DNA of 64,000 nucleotides, from NCBI GenBank assembly GCA_026419785.1, contig JAODTK010000888.1:434001-498000 (forward strand), given 5' to 3'. The translations under genes and the position numbers were made by a program. The stretch is from Sclerodactyla briareus (lineage: Eukaryota; Echinodermata; Holothuroidea; Dendrochirotida; Sclerodactylidae). Shown here piece by piece: positions 22,746-34,900 of this stretch; within the stretch, counting starts at the first letter, position 1; each line of letters begins with the position of its first letter. The notes beneath the pieces are model-generated. The model was not told where the DNA came from, did not search any database, and worked only from the letters and a program-made list of their open reading frames with translations.

Positions 22746-25700
22746 TATCGCTATAATTACTGGATGCAATGGACAAACCCCCATTAATTTCCCATTGTGT
22801 CTCATCTCAAACACACTGGATAGTGCTCCCTTTACTCTTTTGATTGATCTCCCATTCATGCCAGTGCTCATGTCAGCACATTCTGAGCTCGAAGGGGGTG
22901 GGGGGGCACCTGATATCGAGAGGTGGTTATCTCAATTTGCCCTTTTTGGTATTGTATATTTACACTTCACCCTAAAAAAAACACCCCCACAGATGTTCGC
23001 AAATGCATTTTCAAGGCAAAATAAATGTATTTCGATTCAAAGTATGATTGATAGGGGATAGCCCCCTCCCCCTCCCATGGCAGCACAATGCCTGAGGGTA
23101 TCAGCAACGTCCCCTCTTAAACACTAAGTCTGTTCTAATTCCTGCCTGTCATACTGTACTGTTACATAACAGCACGTCTTTCCACCTTCTAGTGCCAAAT
23201 TATCCTGGAGAATCACTGCAGAGGTGGAGCATTGTCATGCCCAGCTAGACACTGCCCTTCTCTGCCAAGTAGGTGATAGATAATGGAGAACTGTCACAGG
23301 CAATTTATGGTAATACCCATTCAGTAAAATGGCTGGGAGCCCGATTGGGCTTAACGGCCGAGGTGATATTTTTTTATCCCTTTAACAAATGAAATATTTT
23401 TTATTAATGTAACAAGAAATTGTTATGCAGAAATAAAGGTGTTACATCGATTGCAATATTTTCTCTGGTCCATCTTTTTTTCCAGGTTATCTGTATTCAG
23501 ACCACAAGTTATGCCTGGTGTTATTCACCCAACCTGGCATTGTCGGAAGTTCCTCACCTAATTTGGACACCCTTTCAATATTGCAGACCATTGCAGATTT
23601 TTCATGCTGTACAAGGCTTGGGGTCTGATGTTCAGACCAATTGATCGTGTGAATGTTCTTTCTAGACAATATAATCCAATTTTGTCAGAGATAGTGCTAA
23701 TCCTACCACATGAAGGTGCTCACTATTCTAATAGTTTCTTGTTTCTAAGGCATGGTTTCATGAAGCAAGCTGTGCAGGTGGTTGGTGTTAATGTTTACTT
23801 ACTATCATGCTAATCCAATGAGCTTGACGCCCAAATTACTATTCTTAGCTCAAAAAACCTCTCGATGCCGAGAAGCATGTCAATACAGCGGCAGTGACAC
23901 TCCTCTCATATAATTAACTCCGAACTGGAAATAGATGGCTCTGGCACCGAATGTCACGTCAAACTCCAACGAGCATCATTCGATGTGGCTGCAGTTTCAG
24001 GTAGCAAACTGCCAGTGCCGAGATATGGTGGGCATGTTATTAACCCGTTGAGGAGAGGCATGTTAACCTGTGTGACAGGGAAGGAGTTGAACAAGTCCCC
24101 TTTACATCACCATACATTCTGCTTCCATGAATTTACCTCGGAGCTTCTGTGCCAACGACACTTCGAACCTCAAATCCCTGGTCCACGGTTGATACATTTC
24201 ACAGGAAATGACCTGAAAATGACCTTATGACAACAATGCACAAGTGTTCAAAACTGTCAATTTGTATGGAATGGACCTTGGATGCATTGATTTTAATACT
24301 GGGTAATGATAACTGCGGACAAACTATCATTGAGCCTTTCAACATGAGGAAAAACTGTTTCATTCAGACATACCCTCAAAATAAAAATCCATCCAAACTG
24401 ATCCCTAGATAACCTTTTAATTCAAAATCCCTGTTCATAATTACAGAATATTATTGTAGGCAAGGCATTTGTATATTTTTACAAAACCCGCCCAAATTAA
24501 CCCAAGGACCTTTGATTTCATGTTCCCTGGAAGATTGTCAGAGTAGCTATTTAATCAAGTGTGAACGGACACCCGAATACTATTCAGAATGGATCACAAC
24601 AGTTCATTCGAACTTATCCAAGCGATTAAATTCAGGACCATTATCCAATCAAGACAAGGTTTCACAATCTCCCGTATTTAACACATCTGCAGCAGTAAAG
24701 GTTTACGATAGACGCTGGTGAACCCCCCCCCCCCCCCAAGAAAAAAAACAGAAAAACGGGGGCTAAACAAGGCATTCATGTTGTACTTTAGCTCTCCGGA
24801 CCACCATCTGACAAGCCCGTTCAGTAGAAGCGAGCGCAGTTTACTACCACACTCCTGGAATGCACTTCCTATGCAGAAGCATGTTAATACTGAGTTTGGG
24901 GAGGAAGATTGGCAGAGCAGTATCAAATGGCGTTTTGAAGTAACCATTCTGGTTCAAATTCAGTAGTCCCAAACTTTCTTTCTCCTAGGTGGCTTGTACT
25001 TGATTTGCGCTGGGGATGGTTCCGGTCTTCACTTCATGGTTCCGCTGAAATGCAGTGGACTTTCTGGTGTTAGTTACAACATATTGGCAGTAAGCCTCAC
25101 TGGTCAGCTGTGAGCAGTGAACCTCGCTCTTCCAGGTTCCGAGAAAGTGGTCGGCTCCTGGGACATGAAATGGCGGTCCTGGGGATTGGTTACACCCTCT
25201 TCAATGCAAGGCATTTACTCTCTTGTCTGCATCACACCAAACACTCACAGAGATATTGTTAAAGAAGAAAAACTAAGAGGAGAATGATAGTTTTCAGTTT
25301 TCTCTGCCCCCCCCCACCAGCACTCTCATCGATTTATTTACAAGCTGTACACTTTGTACAAGTTTTGCAGGATTTTCATGATACAACATATACAATGCAT
25401 GATACTCAAAGAAGTCATGTTAACTTGTTGGATACTTGTCAACTGATTATAAAAAGCTGATAAACAAAACACTGTTCAGAGAATGCTCTAAGTCATGTAT
25501 TGCACTGGAAAATCCCACAGACACCAGAAAGTAATTTTAAAGGAAGACTAATTTTTCGTGCAGTCATCTGCAAGCATATCACTGTGTGAGGGCAGACATG
25601 TGCAGTTTATTTTATTAGGACACTCCGTGTCTTATGGAACTGCACAATACGTAATCTGGCATAGTTAAATTATGAAATTAATATATCAATTCAGTTAGGC

Positions 25701-26599
25701 GAACTATTCAATTCTTCAATCAGAGCCAACTGGCTTTATGTAAACGACTCAAACATTCATTATAGATAGATGTAGCTGTATGTAAGAATGCAAAAATGCT
25801 GTAATCACATCTCGAGTTGAACCACTTAGAATAAAAGATCAGTTAAAAACACTGACACTGCTCGTCCAAGAATATGCTATGTAGCCAAATCCTTCCATTA
25901 TATCCAGGTGCATACAAGGTTGACACATCAGTGACTCGCCTAGACCATGTTCGTATCACCAGACCCCGATAGCAATTTACACTGGAATTAAATCTGCACT
26001 ATAAATCATAGTACAGGTACTGGGCCAGTTTCAGGTGGTATATAGCTTTTGAATTTCTAATCTATTTACCCACATGTTAGTTACAAATTCTGATCCTCAT
26101 GTTCAAGCTATCAATATAATTTTTTTCCAATTTTAGTTCTTGAAATACACAACTATTGGCCACAGGCTAATTTGTAGTTCCTACTTATCTTCTAATCCTA
26201 TTGTTAGGATAGTCAATTATTGTAAAACTTTGCCAACGGTTTGAAAGGCACAACTTTGAAAATTGAACATAAAAGAAAACATGCTTACATAGGTTTCAGG
26301 ACTCAATACACCCTTCTGGTGGGAAAAAAGATACATTTTTATAGTAGCATATCTGACATATCCTCAGTCGAGGACGGACGAGGCGCAGCCGAGTTCGTTA
26401 TTAAGCTAAATTCAGAGTCGAGACTGTTTATGCACCAGTGCAAAAGAAAGTCGACTGCTGTGTCATTTCTATTCTACAACCCACAAACAGGATTACCCGA
26501 ACGAATTAGAGATATCTATATCTCTAGATCTATATCTTTGTATCTCTAAACAGTAAATAAGCAGCTAGAGTAACTATTACGTTAGTTAGATCGAAGTGA
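22746..26599. other. Gene-poor stretch
   Basis: No exon could be supported apart from the segment at 25,003-25,135. Low-complexity runs occur at 22,893-22,907 (G-rich), 24,722-24,738 (C-run followed by A-run) and 25,305-25,320 (C-run). A short piece near 24,825-24,860 encodes 'SERSLLPHSWNALP', which faintly resembles LINE C-terminal tails but is too short to call. Confidence 0.35.
25003..25135 (+). repeat. Diverged duplicate segment, copy B, open frame
   Basis: It is related to 21,528-21,680. Here the frame is open for about 33 codons, encoding 'GLHFMVPLKCSG' and 'VSYNILAVSLTGQL' before a TGA. The preservation of one frame in copy B against stops in copy A suggests a once-coding exon. No protein family was recognised. 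Confidence 0.45.
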
Positions 26600-26899
26600 A
26601 TTGCATTGCGCACCTACACAATATTGGCAGTGCAGTGCGGTGCGACTTTCACGGAGCGCACTACCAACCTCCGTGCGAACTGGGGGGTTCTGCACGTGTG
26701 AAAATGACGTTCACCAATGCAAGGAGCGACGCATCGTTTCCTCCGTTTGTATTCCGTTGAAGCAGTACGCCCTTTGAAGCGTGCGTATACTGGAACAGGA
26801 TCTGCGCGTGTAAACATAAACTCCCAAGGTTCACGCACCTCACATTTGCGTTTTGAAAAGTACTCTGCGTTTACTTATGACCCAGCCAAAATCATCAAG
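26600..26899 (+). promoter_or_regulatory. CpG-rich block ending in a splice donor; possible 5' exon
   Basis: In a window that is otherwise A/T-rich, 26,600-26,860 has many CG dinucleotides ('gtgcgacttt', 'cggagcgc', 'gcgacgcatcg'). It ends in 'aaaatcatcaagtaagtc', a strong donor consensus at about 26,900. A frame from about 26,717 to 26,902 is open but encodes nothing recognisable. It may be a transcription start region or non-coding first exon of a plus-strand transcript. This is inference only. Confidence 0.3.
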
Positions 26900-27869
26900 T
26901 AAGTCTATTGTTGTGTTTCTTACGAACAGCTGCGTGGGATTCCAAAATGACCGCCAACTTGAACAAGTCTAATATAGGATACTGACTGTTGTTGCAGAAT
27001 AAAGGACAGTCGCGTGACTGGGTTTAGCCAGTCAGCATGTCAGTATTCCGTAAAAACACGGAGTAGGGTTGTAGAATAACATTTCATGTCATGTGCCGTG
27101 GATGTTTCAAAATTTACATGGATAGATGTATTCATAACCCCTAAATCTCAAATTTGACGTTCCAAAACTAAACTCATTTCTTTCTTCTCTGTGTTATGTA
27201 CAAGTTTAGGTCCAATGACGTCACAAGGGGAACCAAATAAATGGTGCTATTTGGGTTTCACATGGTAATTGTTTGTTTTTTCTCTGTAAGTATAAAGTGC
27301 AAGGTCTTTTTTTTTTTTTACTCTCTGAAGTCAATAAAGGCATGAGTCTATTTATTCTTCAAAATTCTGTGGATTCTCATTTAAAACCAGGACACCATTC
27401 TCGATTAGTACTCTCTCATGTACTCATGGCAAACACTCAGCCGACAACGGGAGACAGACATTTTCCATCAGAATTGACCCCTATTCCACTAAAGCAGGCT
27501 TGCAAGGTTCCCAGACTTTGGCATCTGGTGACCATAGACCTGACCCCAGAACAAAAGAAAATCATGTATACATTCATGGGAGAACCACCACATACCAAGT
27601 GTCCATCCACGCATCCATGTTTACAAGGAAAGTACTACACACCCACACATACAACATAACCCATGTACCTCTCGACTGAAATCAAGGAATCGGTGACTAT
27701 CTGCTGCTCTTCTGTGTGGCATACAGAGGTATGCCACTGCCCCCATGGACACTGCATCACATAACAAAGAGCTATTTAACAACACAAAGACGTGTCGTGA
27801 AGTATTACGAAAGTTGGAATCCTTTCTTGAGAGTCAATTTCTGTGCCCAAACCAGAAAAGTAGGTAGAT

Positions 27870-28198
27870 GTATCCTTTTCTATCCCACTTGCATGTATCG
27901 TGGGAGACACACTGACTGACTCGAATCAACTAAAAGCAATAATGCTTTGAATACAAACCAAAATCATTCTGAATTCTAATTAGCCTCGTCATCATCTTCG
28001 CGCTCCCATTTGGACAGTGGCACTTCCACTATTTCCTCCTTCACATACTTCTTTGTTGGTTCCTCCTTCTCCACGATGCCCTTCTTTTCTATTCCACTTG
28101 CCATCTATCATCTGACTGACTTGAACTGACTGACTTGAACGAACCAAAAGCAATGCTCTGAATACAACCTAAAATCATTCTGAATTCTAATTAGCAAA
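27870..28198 (-). pseudogene. Duplicated fragment of the RBBP6 3' coding region inside a tandem duplication
   Basis: The stretch 27,984-28,075 is nearly the same as 29,457-29,580 of RBBP6. On the minus strand it encodes 'EVPLSKWEREDDDE', then 'AN' and a TAG stop, where the parent continues 'DIEG'. A 27-base stretch of the parent is missing. It is flanked by two copies of a roughly 110-base sequence ending 'ttctgaattctaattagc' (27,876-27,986 and 28,088-28,198). The whole looks like a local segmental duplication downstream of the gene. It could also serve as an alternative short last exon. Confidence 0.65.
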
Positions 28199-28406
28199 TG
28201 GCACAATTTTTTAATATTCCAAATGAGGGGAATGATCAAGTGGCCTGCATTACTACATTTGGTTTGATAATATATGACACACCAACTGATCCCAACCAAC
28301 ACAAGGTAGAATACAGTCCACAAACAGAAATGATTAGCGAAATTAAATGCTAACATCTATTCCGGTTAAGAATTTGAGCTTAATTATCGCCACAGAGAGA
28401 ACAGCT

Positions 28407-28421
28407 ACTCTGCCCCCCCCC
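28407..28421. repeat. C-run downstream of RBBP6
   Basis: A roughly 15-base C-run just 3' of the RBBP6 stop (minus strand), followed by 'tccaacaaagtggttgagtg'. The 28,200-28,583 interval otherwise shows only non-coding A/T-rich sequence and probably holds the RBBP6 3' untranslated region. Confidence 0.4.
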
Positions 28422-28583
28422 CCCCCTCCAACAAAGTGGTTGAGTGGTTGAACCCTTGAACTGAACCTGATTCTGCATCACCAGATCTTCCACTTTTAAC
28501 ACCTTTTGAAATGGGCACATGCAATGTTGATGAAACCCGATTAGGGATGGAATAGCCTTCTTGTCAACATTGTGTAACATTAG

Positions 28584-31500
28584 TTAGCCTTCTCCATCTG
28601 TGCTGGTTTCCATCACTTGGCCCACTGCTATTGTTTCCATCCATTTCTTCCTCACGCGACTAATGTTCACTTTTTTTCTTCTTCTGCTTGATTTTCTTTG
28701 TGTTACGGGTGATGGGGTGAGTATGATTTGCTCTCTGACCCTCTCCTCATTGCTACTGCTGCTACTCTTCTTTTTGTGGTGTTTCTGGTGTTTCTTATGT
28801 TTCTTCTTGTGAGTTTTCTTCTTAGAACTGTCAGACTTTCTCCTCTTCTTCATTGGGGATGGAGACCGTGATGATGAGGCTGATCGACTGGCAGTCTCAT
28901 CGCTCTGCTCACTCCTCAGAAAAGGGGTCACACCCTCCGGGACTGGTATCAGACTCAGAGCTCTCTGATGAGCTTGGGGATGGGGATCTTGCCTTCTTTT
29001 TCTTTTTCCGTTTCCTGTCTTTCTTTCGAGGCCTTCTCTCCTCTTCCTCAGATTCTTCCTCTTCTGGATTCTTCTGATTCTTCCTCCTCTTCATCTTTCA
29101 TCTTCTTTTTTCTTTTGGTGATCTCTCTTCTCTTTTCTGGAAATTTCAATCTCATCTTCACTTGCGCTTTGGCCTCCTCTTCTTTGATGTCTTTGTCATC
29201 TTTGGTTTCCTCAGGTTTGCTGTCTCCTCCTCACCCTCCAACTCTTCTTCATAATCTGGCTCGAACTCCTCCTCTCACATGAACAATATTTGTTCTTGTA
29301 GTTTCACCTTCAGGGAAGTCTCGCTGGCCTCGGGAACAGGCTCCAGTGACTCTTTGGATTCAACTGTTGGTTCTGGTTCAACTTGTGTGTCATCGGGTCT
29401 CTTCTCTTCGTAGTTTTCATTAGTCAGCAGCAGTAAATCCTCAGTTTACCCTCAATATCCTCGTCATCATCTTCACGTTCCCATTTGGACAGTGGCACTT
29501 CCACCATTTCTTCCTTCACCTCCTTCATTTCCTTCCTCATTTCCTCTTTTGTTGTCCTCCTTCTCCACGATGTCCCTTTTTTTTCCTTCTTGACCTTGGA
29601 TTCTTTTTTAGATTCCTTGCCTTCCTTCTTCACTTTCATTTTTTGTTTCTTCCTCCTGTCTTGCTGCTTTTACTGGTCTTCTTCGATTTCTTTCTGGTTT
29701 TGCGGCTTTCGCTTTTGCGACAACCTCCTTTGGCTTTTCTGGTTCCTCTGTCTGGTTCCTGGCGAACAACGACCCTTCGTTCGTCCTGTGCATGGGGCTC
29801 TGGAGTTGCATTCACAACACTGGTTATCGATGAAGCAAGCTTTGGCTTGGAGTGTTGGTGGTCACTAGGGCTATCATACCCTACAAGATTCACAGCAGAC
29901 TTTACAGGGCCTCTTCTGCTGCATTCGGATTTACTCTTGGTCACTTGCCTATCGTCTCTGAGTTCAACATCCTCTTTCGATTCAGCCTTGACCTTTTTCT
30001 TCTTCTTCCACTCTTTGGCTCTGGCTCCACTTGGTTTTGATCAGTGTCCTCATCTCCCTCTTGGATTTTTTTGGTCTTGGAAGACTTCTTAGAAACTTGC
30101 TCCATTTCAGAGATTCAGCTTCTTAAATTCCTTCTCCTCTTCTTCTTGGACTTTTTCTCTACTGTTTCTTCATCACGATCAGCCTTCCTTTCTTTCTTTC
30201 TCGGATCTTGACTCTTGCTTTCTTTCTTTTTCTCATGCTATCCTCTTTGTGATGCTTATCCTCTTTGTGATGCTTATCCTCTTGTGATGCTTACCCTCTT
30301 TATGATGCTTGTCTTCTTTATGTTTGTCATGCTTTGACTCCAAGGTTCTTTCCTCCCTCTCATCATCATGGTGGTGCTTGCTTTTCTTAGCCTTCTGTTC
30401 AGTTTCGGGTAGGTCTCGGTCTCTGGAGTGGCCTTTGGAATGTTTACCTCGTGACTCTTTGTGGAGACTGTCTTCTCGATAGTCCTCCCGGGGTTTATCC
30501 CTCTCCTCCCTGGGGTACCGATCAAGTCGCGTTCTTCCTTGCTATGCCCTCTTTCTTCACGCCTCGATGCTTCCATCCTTTCTTCATCCTTGGGCCTCCT
30601 ATCATCCACCCCTTCCACCTCCTGATTTACGATCATCTGGGTATCGATCCCGATCATCAATGGGCCTGGAGATCCCAGGAGGAGGCGGCGGTGCCCGGGA
30701 GTACCCATCTCTCTCTGCATAGTAATCCGGGTACCTGGGGTCCTCAGGAGGAGGAGTTTCTCCGGGTGGTAGAGGCACCGCATTACCACCAGTTGCTGCT
30801 GGATATGAGTATTTGCTATCATGAGCATAATAGGGGCTGTAATCATACTGTGGTGCACCCTGGTAGTATTCTGGCGGATGTGGCACTTGGTGCTGCAACT
30901 GACGCTGGCAGCATTATATATGGTCAGTGTAATGTGACTGCTGATCTGGATACCGTGGGTCATAGGCTGGGGCGGCTTCCCCTCTGCTTTGGTACCGTTC
31001 AGGAAACCTGCGGTCATCCCTGTAGTCATATCGGTCGTGCAATGGGTAAGCACCTCTTGGTGGTGACCTCTCGTCCTAATATCTTGGTGGAGGTGATCTT
31101 GATCTAGGTCTCCCTTGTGCATATGGCCTTTCCCTAGGTAGTGGGGGTGATCGAGGTGGTGTCCTGCCACGACGATAGGGTGCAGGGCCCCTAGCCCTTG
31201 CAGGTGGGGGAGAACGACCACTTTGCAGAGGATACCTCGTCCTGGAGGGGAACGGCTCCTCCATCTCCTTGGTGACCTCCTCCTGTCCCGCAAGGGGGAT
31301 AAAGGTCGAGTTTTCCTCGGGAATGACCCCTGGGTGAGCGTGACCTTCCTCTCGATCGGGAACGAAGCCGTGCTCTAGACCTGCTTGGAGACTGTTTCGG
31401 TTTTGACCTGGGGACTTGCCCTTCGATTTCGATCGAGACCTGGAATGGTCTCTCCCTTTAGATTTGGAGCGTGTCTTCCTCTCCCTAGGAGAGGATTTAC

Positions 31501-31969
31501 CTTTTTTGGAAGAATCATCCGATCCCTTTTCCTCCGTTTTTCCTCTGATGAGATCACGGTCTTTGATTTGAAGGATATGCTTTGGGCCGCTCCAAATTGG
31601 AGGGGATTTCTCCTGTCGTGGTGGAGATTACCCCTCGATTTAGATGGTGACTTGCCCGGTGACTTGCCCTTCGACTTGCTCCTGACTGGGACTTGCCTGG
31701 CCCCTGGATTTGGACCGTGACTTGCTCCTCTTGCGTGGGGTCCTTGACCTGGACCTACTTCCAGTGCCAGACCTGCTCCTCCGTAGAGGCGACCGTGAAC
31801 GGCTCCGAGACCACGACTGGCTGGATCCCCTGGAATCCGACCGTCTAGGAGCCGTGTTGGGACTGTGGGCTGCACCCTCTGCTTCTCCTTATATTCAGGC
31901 AGTTTCCTGGTGAACTCGAGCGTCATCTTCTCAATCGGATCCAGGTCCAAGTCTTCAGAGGCTATTGCC
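28584..31969 (-). CDS. RBBP6: RBBP6 large last exon: RS domain, Lys/His repeats, acidic motif, basic tail
   Basis: After acceptor 'ttttctctgcag' the exon opens 'EDLDLDPIEKMTLEFTRKLP' and 'EYKEKQ', parallel to the vertebrate F-A-K-E-L-M-E-Y-K-K. Next are an RS domain with 'SWSRSRSRSPLRRSRSGTGS' (about 31,680-31,850), a Tyr/Pro-rich part ('YYQGAPQYDYSPYY', 30,800-30,870) and 18-base repeats encoding K-E-D-K-H-H (30,241-30,360). Then come Lys-rich stretches, 'EVPLSKWEREDDDED' near 29,457-29,500, 'FEPDYEEELEGEEE' near 29,225-29,265, and a Lys/Ser tail ('KKKHKKHQKHHKKKSSSSS') ending in TAA at 28,584. More than ten frame changes occur along it. No clear intron interrupts it. Confidence 0.8.
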
Positions 31970-34900
31970 CTGCAGAGAAAACAAAGGAAGCATTAACAAA
32001 AGCGTGCAGTGAGCAAAAGTTATTTATTTGATGTCATAATGCTCTGAAAGATTTGACTTTGAACAGACTGACACTCCATATGTGTAACACAAAATGTTTG
32101 GTGGTAAAATTTAGTTGCAGTATACATTCAAGTTTCCTAAGAAACATCAACCTTCAACAGCCTATGTCTCCCTACTACAAGAGTACACCCTCTACCTACC
32201 AGACCTTGACTAACCAACCCTCGGTGGTTAACAGAAGCATGACAACCAAAAACTCCTGATTCTGGCCGAGACACCGCCCCACTACTGAACTGTCAGTTGT
32301 AGTCGGTGATACAGACAGATCACACACTTTGCAGTGAGGCCAACCCATGTGTATAAGTGCTCACATTGTGAGGTGACTTTCGAAGAGTGCAGTATGTGGC
32401 AGCCCTATTGGTTATAAATGCTTTTTTCACTAGTCCACACTGGTTTGTTAGTTTCGTTACATTCCCCTAATTTGGTATGAAATCCAGGCCTATACAAAAC
32501 AGCATTATGAGATAGGGGCAAAAACTTTTGTCTCACTACATTGGCGGTTTTAATATTGGGGGGGGGGCTTGGGCAGGTGTACCAACACATACGATGCGAA
32601 TTTTACTTGTGGATCCAAATTGAACAGAAACTACAATAGATAATTTCCAATTTCTCAGCTGTGTTTTTCAATAGGAACAGTTCATAGGAAATTTCATCTC
32701 TTAGTGACATTCTTTACTAAGCTTTTGACTGTTCATTACAAATTTTGAGCAAAATTAATAGTTTGAAATTTGGAGATCATGAGACTGTTTAGCTGGAATT
32801 GCCCATAGAAATCATATTCCATTTTTTAAAAGTCTTCAACTGGGCAACATATTGTGTTATTAACGATGAGGTTTGTGTTTGGTTCTTCCTCTTTTGATAC
32901 AGATCAAGTCATACTACATCCTTGCAAAACCCTTTGAAGAATGGTCACGGTCACATCTGCAACCTGGACCAGGAAACATTCCCCCATTACTCGCGGGGCA
33001 CTATATACTTACTTGCGCTTGAACTTTTCCAGGTAGAATTATTCCTCTGTTAAGGGTCTCCCACCAGGTCCACCTGGGGGTGGTGGGGCAGCAGGGACAG
33101 GCCTCAGGACCGATGCAGATGGCACGTTGGGACCCCCGGGAAGACCATCTCTAGGGCCACCCGGTGGAGGGAGCACATCTGAACCGGGCGGAGGTCTCGG
33201 GCGTGGAGGGGGAAGTTCTCTAGGGGGATACTCCGTCCCTGGAGGAATTGGTGCACCGGGTGGGCTACGCATCCTTGGTGGACTGTGTCCCCTGGAGGGC
33301 TTCGCTCCTTGGAGGGGGTGGTCCCGATGGTGGATGGGAGGCGGTGGTCCGCCTGGTGGTAAAAGGGGAGGCCCAGGCTCTGCGACTGCCACAAGAGGAG
33401 CGCCAGCCTGGCATGTGGTGGTGGTCTATCTGGTGGTGGCCTGTGGTAATCGGGCCTTGTTGGGGCAAGCATGCGCGGAGGCGGTGCACCTGAGGGGGGC
33501 GGGACCCAGGTGGTGGGGGCCACGTGCATTGGTTCCTCTGGACGCGGCCCATGGTAACTTGGATGTTCTCCATACGGTGGGCGGGGCGGTCTGTGGACCA
33601 AGGCATTTGGCCCTCTTGGTCCCTGTCAAAGAGAAATAGAAGTGCATTTAGCTTACAGTAGTAGCCAACTGCAAGAATATAATAATTTGCTCAATATTGA
33701 TAGCTAAACAGATACAATGACTGCAGAGGCTACAAATTACAAGGTTTGTTACACTGACACTGGAAAACATCAAGTTATATCATCCCAGTTCTCCTCATTC
33801 AGCATTGGCTGGCCAGTTTCTCGCGTTCTCAAATCCTCCTAGTGTCAAGTGTGGGACAACATGGCAACACCCCTCTTGCAAGATCTCATCTGCCCCTATC
33901 AGCCAACAAGAACTCTTCGGTCTCCTGGTCAGAATCAACTGGAGATACCCATAATAGAAACAAACAGCCATGGAGACAGAGCATTTTGTGTGGCTGGGTC
34001 ACGCCTCTGGAATGAGTTGCCACCAGAAATGAGAGCGGTTTCCAGTCTGATAACTTTCAAGAAAGCTGGGAACCTTTCTTTTCAGAGAGTATCATGGCAA
34101 TTTTAGATCTTTCATGTTATTTCTATTTTTGTAATCTTTATTCTTACATGATTTCATTCAACACAATTGTTATATAATTATTAGTCACTTATCTTTGTTT
34201 TGTTTTCTAGCGTTTTACTCTGGATTTTACGCCTTATTGGTTTTTATCCAAAGAGTGGTCAATTTGATCTACACACAAATAAATACAGAACCTACCACAT
34301 GTTAGATATGAGTCAACTTATATGGAATAGCACCCTCGAAACAAGGGCCTAATAGAATCATTTACACTTGTCTAAACATTTGATTATCCTTTTCAGTTTC
34401 CTATGCAAAACTTGACTGAAACAATTACCTTATCAGTTGTTCTGACCCTCTCAATGGGTTTTCAATCCAGAGCTCCAAAAACATAACCATGCAGCCAGCG
34501 ATAACAGAGGAGTAAAATATTTCCGATAGTGTTGATCTGACAATGATCTCTAATATGATCTCTCATGTCTAATTTTAAAATTTCAGGTTTTATGGCAGCA
34601 TGTTTCTGGGTGGTGCCAGCACTTTCCCATAATCCACTGTAAGTGCAGCACTGCACCACAGGCTTCGAGCAAAGATGTTATATCAGATCCATCATACAGC
34701 AGAGGGCAGGGCACCTGGTTCGGTAACTACCTGCAGTTTCAAGCAATGGGCGCGCCAGGACTGTCCTATTGTAGGTTGCATTGACCCATCAGGCTAACAT
34801 CTGCCAGTAGCCATGCTGGACTGAAAGAAGGCTATTTTACCATTCAAACGTTTCACTGCTCTGTCAGTGTCAGCCGGCAGCTGCTATGCTACCAACCTGC

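Noticed and set aside
28600-29282. Plus-strand frames rich in Leu, Phe and Ser that look membrane-like
   Set aside because: They are antisense readings of the Lys/Glu/Ser-rich RBBP6 tail on the minus strand.
33127-33639. 170-codon Gly/Trp-rich plus-strand frame
   Set aside because: It is the antisense of the proline-rich RBBP6 exon, whose splice sites and family motifs are on the minus strand.
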